Shown: positions 11,801-21,751 of the stretch, piece by piece
Layout: every line of letters begins with the position of its first letter
How positions within the stretch are numbered: the stretch's first letter is position 1
Program-made: the position numbers and the translations under genes
From: Macrostomum hystrix
Lineage: Eukaryota; Platyhelminthes; Macrostomidae
Length of the DNA: 64,000 nucleotides
Direction: 5' to 3'
NCBI GenBank assembly: GCA_950097015.1
Contig: CATNEN010000008.1
Coordinates: 1,054,001-1,118,000 of the forward strand
Notes under the pieces: model-generated
The model's input: the letters and a program-made list of their open reading frames with translations, nothing else
Database searches by the model: none
Told to the model about the DNA's origin: nothing

Positions 11801-14800
11801 CCTCGGCCGATACCCATCCCGAGAATCCTTCAGTCCCTCGGCCGATACCTATCGCGAGAATCCTTCTGTCCCTCGGTCGATATCCATCCCGAGAATCCTT
11901 CAGTCCCTCGGCCGATACCCATCCAGATAATAATTCAGTCCCTCGGTCGATACCAATCCCGAGTATCCATCAGTGTCTCGGTCGATACCATCCGGAGAAT
12001 CCTTCAGTCCCTCGGCCTATACCCATTCCTAGAATAATTTGATGACTCGGTTGATACCTATTATCTGAAATCTTCAGTGCCTAATTAAACAGATTCCTAA
12101 CTTCATCAGTTAGTCGGTTCAACAGATTTAACAGATTACTCGGTCAGTCGATACCGATACCAATTCCCAAGAATTGTTAAGCAATCCCTCACCTGCAGCC
12201 TGTTCCGCAAGCCGTGCTGCACAATTCGGTTGCGACAGGTAGCCACCCGGCAGCGACACTTTGAATTGCATTCGTAGATGCCGCCCAGAGCGCGAGCCAT
12301 ATGCCTGCCGTGCCGATAGGTGACCCGGATGTCCACTTTGCCGGTGATGGCCTGCGAAGATCGAATCGTCAGCTGCTGGCAGGCGCACCTTCGCCTATCC
12401 GAACAGTCGTCCGTGCAATCGCAGCAGACCAAGAAGCCGGGCTCGGATTCGTTTGTGGAAACCCCACTGGTTGGAACCCGCTCAGCAGCGTACTCAATAT
12501 AAGGCAGGCTGGTGTTGTCCAAGCTATTCACCGCGCTGACGGGTACCGACTCCTTGCCGTAGCTGATGTCCTTCAGCTGGTAGATTATCTGCAATTAGTG
12601 ATTCGGGTGGAAACATAATGTTGCATACTTGGCCTCCTGCATACACAACTGACATGGAATTCTACAGACAGCCCATCTTGTGCAAACCCTGAGGACTAAA
12701 TCGTCTTCATCTTTAGAATCGACCACAAACTATCCTGATTCTACCACAAACTATTCTGATTCTACCACAAACTATCCTGAATCTACTACAAACTATCCTG
12801 ATTCTACCACAAACTATCCTGAATCTACTACAAACTATCCTGAATCTACTACACACTATCCTGAATCTACTACAACATATCCTGAATCTACTACACACTA
12901 TCCTGAATCTACTACACACTATCCTGAATCTACTACAACATATCCTGAATCTACTACACACTATCCTGAATCTACTACACACTATCCTGAATCTACTACA
13001 AAATATGTTGAATCTACAACAAACTATCCTGAATCTACCACAAACTATCCTGATTCTACCACAAACTATCCTGAATCTACTACAAACTATCCTGAATCTA
13101 CTACAAACTATCCTGAATCTACTACACACTATCCTGAATCTACTACAACATATCCTGAATCTACAACAAACTATCCTGAATCTACTACACACTATCCTGA
13201 ATCTACTACAAACTATCCGTATTCAATATCCAGACAAGCAAAACACCTGGTCGTAACTGAAAACGCGCACCTTATTAGGCCGGAATTCGTTATTAATCCT
13301 AACCGCAGCGTCAAAGCAGAAGGCAGACACGTGCAGCCGGCATCTGGTCTCGCGCAGGTAGGCGTCCAAATCTGCGTGACTGCGGAGGCTGCGACCGCAC
13401 GGAGCCCGGTATTCCACCAACTCGCGGATGCGACCGCCACAGCCGCCGCTGGCGCCGGAGTCGTCATCTTCGAAGGCCGCCTGTGCCAGCAGGCGCCACC
13501 AGCCCAGTGCCACCGGCGCCTCCAACGGGTTGCGACCTCGAGCTGCTTCGTCATCGAAACAGACAGCATTAACGGCGTTGGGCGGATCCGGGCAGCAGCT
13601 CGGCGAGCAGCGGTGAGGTCGGTAGAGAGACGGCTGCGGTGCGGGCGACGCGGCATCGAACGTGACCACCTGGTAGCCGCGGTAGGCCGCATCGTCGCCG
13701 TCGTCTTCGGCCTCTTCGTCGCGACGACGTCCACGCCGTCCAACGCGACCAGTCGCCGACTCCGACGCCGGATAGTTCGGCATCGACGCCGTTAACGCCG
13801 ATTTGGTCGACGAAGCCAGCCGACTAGCCGATGTCGATTTTCTGGCGTGGCCGACGCGACTCTGCGAGGCGACCACAGCGGCAGAAGCGGACGAAGCCAA
13901 GTGAGACTTTCTGATCACTTGCTGCTGCTGCTGCTTTGGAGGGCCGTAGAGTCTTTCGTATAGTGTCCTGAGCCGAGTGCTGCCGCGATACACCTGAGGG
14001 CAACGAGTTAAGGATATGACTGACTGACTGACTGACTGACTGACTGACTGACTGACTGACTGACTGACTGACTGACTGACTGACTGGCTGACTGACTCAC
14101 CCACTCGCATGAGCCGTCTTTAGCAAAGGTGATTCTGATGAGGGCGCCGTCCACAGCTTCAACTCGCGCGTTGCACCATTCGCCGAGATGTTCGGCCACA
14201 ACAATCTGACCCGGCTGCAGACGCAGCAGATCCCTAGTGGGATAAGCGTCCAGGTAGTCGCGAATAAAGTAGCGATTATCGGGGCCAGCTAGGCGCCAGT
14301 TATTGACGCTCTGAACTAGGACTCGGTGTACAGTGGCCTGCTCCGAGTACTGGCAATAGCCATCGTCGAAGAATATAAGATAGCGGAATTTATTGGATTC
14401 GCCGGGCGACTCAGCTACGATGCCGGCGTAGCGCGGCGATTCGTCGCCTTCGGCCTCGGCGTCTGGACCCTCGTCGGCGTAGTCGGGATCGGCCACTGTC
14501 GACACCACTCTGGTGCCAACCGGGCAGCGCTCCTGTCGGGCAAGGCAGGAGTCACCCAGAGCCAGCTGGACAGCCGAAATGGTGCGCTGCAGCGGCTGCT
14601 GCTGACTGCCAGCGACGGCAGACAGGGCCGACGAGGCCAGGTACCGAACAATGTAGGTGTCGCGCTGAAGCTCCTGAACGACCAAGGCGCGGCACCATTC
14701 GTCCTGTTCGCGCAGGGCTAGCACAGTTTCGCCGGATTGTACTTTGCTGCGAACAATATCAGACAGGTGAAATAATCAAACAGGTGAAATATCAAACAGG

Positions 14801-17800
14801 TGAAATATCAAAAATGTGAAATAGCAAACAGGTAAGAATTTAACGGGTGAAATTATCTAACAGGTGAACGTATCTAACATGTGAAATCACCTAACAAATA
14901 AAATATAAAAAAGGCGAAATTATCGAACAGATTAGGTTCTTTAACAGGTGAAATCGTTGAACAGGTGATTTGGTTGAACAGGGGAAATGGTTGAACAGGT
15001 GAGATAGTTGAACAGGTGAATTGGTTGAGCAGGTGAATTGGTTGAACAGGTGAAATGGTTGAACGGGTGAATGGTTGAACAGGTGAAATGGTTGAACAGA
15101 TAAACCTGTTAAATGAACCTAATGACTCAAAAAGTCTACAGTTTGTAATTTTATTTGACAGCAACACCGCTTAGACTCACTGTGGCCGTTCCAGAAGATT
15201 GGTAGTGCTTAGATTTTTCAAATTTTCAACCGGCACGAGTTTGACCGGCGCTGTTAGTACAACCCGGCGACTAGGACCAACTATGGAGGACAGCGACGGA
15301 ACAGCAGCCGTAGCCGTAGCCGCATCGTGCTCCAACCTGCGAACTTTATTCGCCGGCGCCAGAGAATCCTCAGCCGTAGTTGAAGACTTCGCAGGCGGAG
15401 GCGGCAGGGACGGTGGCGAAGCCGAGCTCGACGGACCCTCAACAATGACAACATCGTCGCGGTCGCACTCATTTTCATCATCGTCGTCTAGAGTTAGTAC
15501 GTCGACAAGGACGCCGTCGCGTTTTTCGACTCTGACCCGGGCGTTGCTAAGCGATCTGGAACTGTTATTGACTACTCCGGGGACATCGATAATCACCACA
15601 TCGTCATTGCTGTCATTGTCGCTTTCATCGCTGTCGCTTAACTCGATCACGTTTATCTTGTTGAGAAGGCTGAAAAAATTATGGCCGTAGATTCAATTAT
15701 GAGAATGTCACAAAAACTTGGGCTAGAAATTTCTAAAAGTACGCAACGCAAACGCAAAACTCACCCAGTCTCTAATTCTTGGAATTTTTTAGTTCTGGTC
15801 ACCAATTCGGAGTCGATCTCTCGAATTGCCTCGGACACTTTGGCACTGCTTTCTGTTTAAAATTTTGTTAAATTGTTGCAAGGGAAAGCGATTGTTTGAA
15901 TTTCATTCAAGTCACATACATCAGCATCAGGTGAAGTTTCGGGATGGTGGAGTTTCGGGTTTGTAAGTTTCGGGTTGGTAAAGTTTCGGGTTGGTAAAGT
16001 TTCGAGTTGGTAAAGTTTCGGGTTGGTAGTTTCGGGTCGGTAAAGTTTCGGGTTGGTAAAGTTTCGGGTTGGTAGTTACGGGTTGGTAAAGTTTCGGGTT
16101 GGTAAAGTTTCGGGTTGGTAGTTTCGGGTTGGTAAAGTTTCGGGTCGTTAAAGTTCGGGTCGTTAAAGTTTCAGGTCAGTGAAGTTTCGGGTCAGTGTGA
16201 AGTTTCGGGTTGGTAAAGTTTTGGGTCGTTAAAGTTTCGGGTCAGTGAAGTTTCGGGTCAGTGAAGTTTCTGGTTGGTAAAGTTTCGGGTCGTTAAAGTT
16301 TCGGGTTGGTAAAGTTTCGGGTCAGTGAAGTTTTGGGTCAGTGAATTTTCGGATTGGTCAAGTTTCGGATTGGTCAAGTTTCGGATTGGTCAAGTTTCGG
16401 ATTGGTCAAGTTTCGGATTGGTCAAGTTTCGGATTGGTCAAGTTTTGGGTGTTCGAGTACTAAGCTAGGGATTAGCTGCTTACCACCAGCAACGCGAAGT
16501 CTTTTAACAACGTCCTGGTAAAATGTACACTTTGACAGCTCCCTATTCAAGCCTTCGTCGACTCGCAAGTAGCCGAATAAAAATTTGTGAACAACCGCAT
16601 CGATTGCTTCTTCGTCTGTTGACTCGGAGGAGCCGCTGGTCTCGGCTGTAAAACATCAAGTTGGTGGTAAATGATTATATCACACTTTCTTCATTGCTAC
16701 TGTGAGTAACAATCGAAGCACTTAAATCTCGAAAAGAATTATGCATAATCTGTAATAACTGTTGCCATTTCCATTAAATTTCAGAAGCTGTAAAAATGCT
16801 ATTTTTCTTCATTCTCACAGACGTCAAAAACACTTAAAATCGAAAACAACAGCAACCTTACTAGAACTTGAGTTTTTTGTTAACACAAGGCTTCGGAATT
16901 CCTAAAACGACACTTAAAAATGTCTCTCTGTCTGCAACAGTAAGGTTTGCCCGAACACATAACTACTGCTGATGAAATATAAACTAGAATTCCAAAAAAA
17001 TGCGTCAAATGCATTATGGACAATTATAACTCACTAAAGGCCTGAATGTTAGTAACATGAATGAGCTGTGGCTTACTAGGGGCATGTAGGTTTGGGAAGC
17101 GGTTTAGCTGAGACTAAGTGAAGCCCCTGAAGGTTTTGGAAGCGGCTGAGATGAGACTAACTGAAGCCCCTGAAGGTTTTGGAAGCGGCTGAGATGAGAC
17201 TAACTGAAGCCCCTGAAGGTTTTGGAAGCGGCTGAGATGAGACTAACTGAAGCCCCTGAAGGTTTTGGAAGCGGCTGAGCTGAGACTAACTGATGCACCT
17301 GAAGGTTTTGGAAGCGGCTGAGATGAGACTAACTGAAGCACCTGAAGGTTTTGGAAGCGGCTGAGCTGAGACTAACTGAAGCCCCTGAAGGTTTTGGAAG
17401 CGGCTGAGATGAGACTAACTGAAGCACCTGAAGGTTTTGGAAGCGGCTGATATGAGACTAACTGAAGCACCTGAAGGTTTTGGAAGCGGCTGAGCTGAGA
17501 CTAACTGAAGCACCTGAAGGTTTTGGAAGCGGCTGAGCTGTGGCTCGGAAGCAGCAGGAAGAAACCACGCCAAATCTGCAACTCACGGAGGTTGGAGGCC
17601 GTGTACTTCCTAGCCAAAGACTGAAGCTCCTCGCGCGGCACTATGGCATAGAAGCGGGTCTCAAAGGCCAGCTGAATGTCAGCCTGCGAGTTCAACGGCA
17701 GCGCTGGCAGCTGCTTTGCGTCACGCGGGCTGCTCTCCAACGGTGATACAGCATCGCGGCAGCACTGAGTGATGGCGCACAGCCATGCGCTCTTGACCTG

Positions 17801-17866
17801 GGCTAGGCGCTCGGCGCTGATGTAGTCTGGGTGAATCGCTGAGGAAACAGCCACGCCATTTGACAT
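8866..17866 (-). CDS. SETDB1: SETDB1/eggless-type histone H3K9 methyltransferase
   Basis: Nine exons on the minus strand: 17866-17587, 16645-16484, 15852-15765, 15669-15181, 14746-14101, 13993-13247, 12588-12193, 11521-11294, 9192-8866. All junctions are GT-AG with matching phases; the total is 3363 nt, 1120 codons plus TGA. The ATG at 17866 has a good context (CACCATGT). Domain order matches SETDB1: coiled coil about 148-177 ([20 protein letters not shown]), acidic segment with two SUMO-interaction-like motifs (DVVIIDV, DVVIVEG), Tudor region about 341-555, MBD about 745-804 ([19 protein letters not shown]), cysteine-rich pre-SET 805-936, SET with GWGIR at 944, YAGEV, NHSC at 1052-1055, WDYSYEVGS, and post-SET cysteines ending in RLL. 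Expected role: H3K9 methylation and silencing, including of repeats. The insertion that splits SET in vertebrate SETDB1 (hundreds of residues) is only a few dozen residues here. Residues 1-147 are not recognised. Seven of eight introns are occupied by tandem repeats. Confidence 0.93.
9330..11190. repeat. 34/35-bp minisatellite in SETDB1 intron 8
   Basis: More than 50 copies of a unit (CTTCATCGATGTTGGTCACT) in two length forms, 35 bp (GGCTCAACTCACTC) and 34 bp (GGCTCACTCACTC or GGTTCACTCACTC), interspersed. Degenerate copies occur at 11050-11200. It nearly fills the 2.1-kb intron between the two halves of the SET domain. Three overlapping plus-strand ORFs of 560-660 residues are frame rotations of this array and not genes. 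Confidence 0.97.
11590..12060. repeat. degenerate 35-bp minisatellite in SETDB1 intron 7
   Basis: About 13 diverged copies of a unit built around CCTCGGCCGATACCCATCCC. Copies vary much more than in the neighbouring arrays, suggesting an older array. Confidence 0.9.
12710..13220. repeat. 21-bp minisatellite in SETDB1 intron 6
   Basis: About 24 copies of a 21-bp unit (ACTATCCTGAATCTACTAC). The 21-bp period keeps several frames open, with plus strand heptapeptide STTNYPE. It fills nearly the whole 658-bp intron. Confidence 0.95.
14018..14097. repeat. (TGAC)n microsatellite in SETDB1 intron 5
   Basis: About 20 tetranucleotide copies. In transcript sense the intron starts GTGAGTCAGTCAGCC and passes at once into (AGTC)n, so the microsatellite abuts the 5' splice site of a 107-bp intron. 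Confidence 0.97.
14760..15115. repeat. degenerate 16-17-bp minisatellite in SETDB1 intron 4
   Basis: Imperfect copies of a short unit containing GAACAGGTGAAATGGTT. It fills most of the 434-bp intron. Confidence 0.9.
15935..16450. repeat. 16-bp minisatellite in SETDB1 intron 2
   Basis: About 30 copies of AGTTTCGGGTTGGTAA with substitutions and single-base length changes. It covers most of the 631-bp intron. Confidence 0.93.
17090..17540. repeat. 43-bp minisatellite in SETDB1 intron 1
   Basis: About ten copies of a 43-bp unit (GGTTTTGGAAGCGGCTGAG). The array begins within 50 bp of the exon 1 donor (17586) in transcript sense. Confidence 0.95.
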
Positions 17867-18124
17867 GGTGCTTGATGGTTGTTACTGCTGCTGCTGCTTA
17901 GCTTATAACTAAACGCAAGCAGCTGAAAGAGACCAAGTAAAATATTGACTTCTAGTTTTATACTTATAGGTAGAAAACAATCTAGATTTATTATGCTAAA
18001 TTGCAATTCTCAGGCAAAGTAAAATCCAAGAATAGTTTTGATTTCTCAGTTATAATTGGTTTCAGCGGTGTTCGCGAAAACCAGTTGTCTCAGAGCAAGA
18101 GACTTATTACTGTAAAATTTGACA

Positions 18125-18265
18125 CCAGCATTAGCTAAGATTTTGGGTATACATTGGGTATAGTGGCCTCCCCAGTCCATGGACTGAACAGCTGTAAGCA
18201 GCCTTTGAGAGCGCCGCGCTATAGCTGCGGCTGTGACATTGGTTGCACGCCAGATCCCACATGAA
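18125..18265 (+). mobile_element. SINE-B tail fragment
   Basis: Shares the block GGCCTCCCC-AGTCCATGGACT-CAGCC...GCTGCGGCTG with the fuller element at 27770-28020. The tRNA-like head is absent or too diverged to see. The rest of 18000-20080 shows no gene or array. Confidence 0.55.
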
Positions 18266-20084
18266 TATTTAAAGGTAAATGTAATAAGAAGTCACGAAGC
18301 GAAAAAAATGAACTAAAATAACATGCAAATGCACTTTTAAATGATGTTTTATAAAATGATCAGACAAAAACATTTATACACACGGAACCCAAAGTTAAGA
18401 CATTCGGAATAACATGAGAGCATTCAAAAAACGAAAGCTTTTTACTTTACGTGACGCCATCTGTAGGAGCCATTTTGAACAACCTAGCTCGTAACAGTCT
18501 CTAGACGACATTCCGTATTTTACAAGTGCACTTCGAAGCGGTTGTGTGGGGCATTCCGATTCAGCTTAATAACAAGCTTAAAAATGTGGAGGGCTTGTTA
18601 CAGCATCATTAAGCCAAGGCGAGAACAACTCTGACAGCATCGTTATCTACACGAAATGAATTATAATTCAACGAATAGAAATCTCTAGTGCGAATGACTA
18701 TCATAACTGTTAGATACTAAATATTTCATTTTCCTTCACCCGAAGTCTCGATACGCGAAATATAAACATAAACCCATGTTCCCCTAGACAGACAACTGAA
18801 AGCGGAATCTCCGCCAAGAAAACAAACGGGAATAAATTATTGAAAAGCAGCTCCTGCCTCACTGGTTAGACCTACTGGGTACTACGCTCATATATCGCAA
18901 CAGAAGATAGTTTAGAAGTTTAAAATGAAAGGCTATTCACTAACTATGCAGACATCATTCCGAAAAGCAATATTCAACACTACTATTGTACATACATGTA
19001 CTAAAGTTCACAGGAAAGTAGAAAACCGAATTGATGCTAGAAAAAATCCTGCATCTTCGATTTCTCCATTACACAGATAAGCAAAGCAAATGAAACACTT
19101 GTGAACATAAGAATCTAGATATGAACAAATCGCCTGGCTAATAACAATCCTACGACAGATATTAGCTTCATCGATTGCTTCCACTGCAATCAAGATGTAG
19201 AAAGGATTGCTCAGAGGAAATTAAGGAATAAAGAGATGGAAAATATCTCGAAAGGCTAGTCGCATCCATTGGAGTTAAGAAATGTATCCACCCCACACGA
19301 TCTGATGGGTTTGGCTATCAAGACTAAGAGAAATGGTCTGGTGTCACAGCTGGCGACAACTTGACACTAAAGTGCAAACTGCTGACAGGGACAGTGCGGC
19401 TGACAGAAACGCAGACTGAAGTATTGCATGCACAGTAGCATACACAAGCGCATGTACATTCTAGTCCTCTTTCGAGCAGTTAATAAATCAAATACTTTTA
19501 ATCGCACTTTTAACGCAGTTGAAATTACATACAGTGCTCAGTACTTTAAATATCATGGTTTTCATTTATGCTGAAGCTATGCTTGAACAACAATATACGA
19601 GCTATTTTTGCAATCGCTTGCTCAAAGAGGGACAGTAAAATTGTTCCCTTCAACTATCTGATCTCCTCTTCCTCAATAAGAGAGGGCGGCAAGTAGCTAA
19701 GAAGGCCCAAGGGAAAAGTTATTTAGGCTCTAAAAATCACTATTTTTAAGTATTTTAAGAGTCAAAAAGCTGCCGACATCAAATGACAGATACGCAGAAT
19801 GCCATCAGGTGACTACTGAATGCAGATAAAGGAAGCATTTCCTATCGTCAATGGGTCCAATACAAGGGAAGCTGTAGATGGATATAAATGGAACCGAGAT
19901 TAAGGGAGGAACAGAGAAGACCCATGCGACTGCCGCCAGATCCTGGGATGGGATTTCTGGGCCTAGGCCGAAGCCGGTGAGGGGTGGGAGATAAAAATGA
20001 CGGCGAGGGAGGCAGGAGTAGAAACTGCCTTTCCAGCCAATTGTAGGAAGATTGTGTGTGGGAGCGCAGCTAAAGCCAGGACGA

Positions 20085-20090
20085 TATAAA
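20085..20090 (+). promoter_or_regulatory. candidate TATA box of the GPCR gene
   Basis: TATAAA lies 126 bp before the GPCR start codon, which would place initiation near 20115 and leave a 5'UTR of about 100 bp. Based on position and consensus only. Confidence 0.35.
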
Positions 20091-20215
20091 ATATGCTAAA
20101 TAAAATTCCGAGACTGGAATTCAGAATACAAAAGCTACTAGCCAAGTTCGAAGTGAGGACACTAAAAAAGACCTTTTTAATCGACTGAGACTTAAAAATT
20201 GTACGTCTAAAGATA

Positions 20216-21751
20216 ATGTTAAACGGTACCAAAGTGCCGGCGCCTCATGAAATGATAGCAGATACAGTCGCACTAACTGGCCTAGCGATTGTAGGCTTAT
20301 TCGGCAACGCTCTGATTATCATGTGCGTCATCGTTCACAAGAAGCTTAAGAATGTTACGTCGTTATTTGTCGCCAATTTAGCGGTAGCGGACATGCTATT
20401 AGCGGGTCTAGTTGCGCCAGGTTCAATGCGCCTACTGTGGCGCCAGCGAGGCCTGCCTGTGAGCCCGCTGTGCCAGCTATTTGGTGCAGCTTTGTACTTT
20501 AGCTGCGCAGCGGTGGTAAACTTCAGCGCTCTGATTGCGCTAACTCGCTACATTGTTATCTGTAAGCCTCATTATGTTGTCGGCCTATTTAGGCACAAAC
20601 GAGCCGCTAGCTGGTGCGTCGCGTTGTGGTGCTATACTATATTGCAAGTCGTTGTGCCCTCCGCTGCCAAGCTATTTCAGTACGCGTACAATCCAGTAAT
20701 AGAGGTCTGCCATTTGAACTATACAAAGCATCCAGTGGCCATCGCCGTCTACATCAATTGCTTCTGCTTCCTACCATGCCTTGTAGCTTGCATTGTGTGC
20801 TATGTTTTAATATTTTATGCGCTCCGACAGAACAGGAGAAAACTAACTCGGCACATGTCGTCAACTATGAGCGCAAATTTTCTGGCCAAGAAGCTGATTA
20901 GAGAGCGCAGAGCAACCATGCCGCTGTTTGTGTCTCTGTTGTCATTTTTTGTTCACTGGCTTCCAGTTATGATAATGTTTGGTTTAGACTCCAACTTCGA
21001 AAGATACAATCCGAAGCTTCATCGTTACCTCGGTGTGTTCAGCATAGCTAGCGCCTGTGATAATTGGATAATCTACGGCCTGTTAAACAGGAACTTCGCG
21101 AATGGATATCGATTTGTTCTCTCTTATTGCTGTTGCTGCAAATCTAGTAAAAATGGGGATCCAGCACATGAGTTGGTGAAGATGCGTCGCACACCTGGCA
21201 GAGCGGCAGGACACAGTAGACACTCTGGCGAGCGCCTAAACTGTCGACACCTATCGGCGGGTAGTCATCATCATAACAGCTGTCAAATGAAGCAACGATG
21301 CTGCCTAAACAATGCATCTACGGCGGCTGCAATTGCCACAGTAGCGAGCGCGCACGTTGCTCCGATAGTAAGCGAACTGGAAGATTACAGTGACCTGGAG
21401 AGTTGGAACAGCCTTAGTAGGAGGCATCCAGCCCAGCAGCAGCAGCAGACGCAACAGGAAACCTGGATGTTCGCCAACAATCAGCAAGAGTTCGCGAAAG
21501 AGGCTGCAATCAATGAGTACGCATATGACAATGGCGATGAGGATGATGATGACGCAAGCGAAACAGACGAATTCGATCGAATCAATGAGAAATGCTGCGG
21601 TGCAAGGCACAGAGTCGAGGCGATGCAGCAACAGCAGCAGCAGAGGCTGCCAGCCGGTGAACAAGCTCAGACACCGGCGCGACAATCGCTCATTGTTGTC
21701 ATAGCAGCACGAGAAAAGTTTGAAAATGATGGAAAAGTTGCGCGGCTATGA
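20216..21751 (+). CDS. class A (rhodopsin-family) orphan GPCR, intronless
   Basis: One 511-codon exon. Seven hydrophobic segments are readable: TM1 with GN at 30-31, TM2 with LAVAD (D59), TM3 from C86 ending in T110-R111-Y112, TM4 with W133, ECL2 with C165 (partner of C86), TM5 around 173-202, TM6 with HWLP at 247-250, TM7 with CDNWIIYGLLNRNF. N-glycosylation sequon NGT is at residue 3, and a CCCC cluster at 305-308 is a likely palmitoylation site. Three hallmark motifs are altered: TRY for DRY, HWLP for CWxP, DNxxxY for NPxxY. TM7 and helix 8 (YGLLNRNF) and the TM3 end resemble melatonin-receptor-like and Tre1/moody-like receptors, but the ligand cannot be assigned. The long C-tail (residues 310-511) is low complexity with His-rich, Gln-rich and acidic (DDDD) stretches. 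It encodes a plasma-membrane receptor, presumably G-protein coupled. Confidence 0.92.
   Translation: MLNGTKVPAPHEMIADTVALTGLAIVGLFGNALIIMCVIVHKKLKNVTSLFVANLAVADMLLAGLVAPGSMRLLWRQRGLPVSPLCQLFGAALYFSCAAVVNFSALIALTRYIVICKPHYVVGLFRHKRAASWCVALWCYTILQVVVPSAAKLFQYAYNPVIEVCHLNYTKHPVAIAVYINCFCFLPCLVACIVCYVLIFYALRQNRRKLTRHMSSTMSANFLAKKLIRERRATMPLFVSLLSFFVHWLPVMIMFGLDSNFERYNPKLHRYLGVFSIASACDNWIIYGLLNRNFANGYRFVLSYCCCCKSSKNGDPAHELVKMRRTPGRAAGHSRHSGERLNCRHLSAGSHHHNSCQMKQRCCLNNASTAAAIATVASAHVAPIVSELEDYSDLESWNSLSRRHPAQQQQQTQQETWMFANNQQEFAKEAAINEYAYDNGDEDDDDASETDEFDRINEKCCGARHRVEAMQQQQQQRLPAGEQAQTPARQSLIVVIAAREKFENDGKVARL

Noticed and set aside
12680-13795. 371-codon plus-strand ORF with STTNYPE repeats (mucin-like look)
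   Set aside because: The first half is the 21-bp intronic array and the second half is antisense to the SETDB1 MBD exon.
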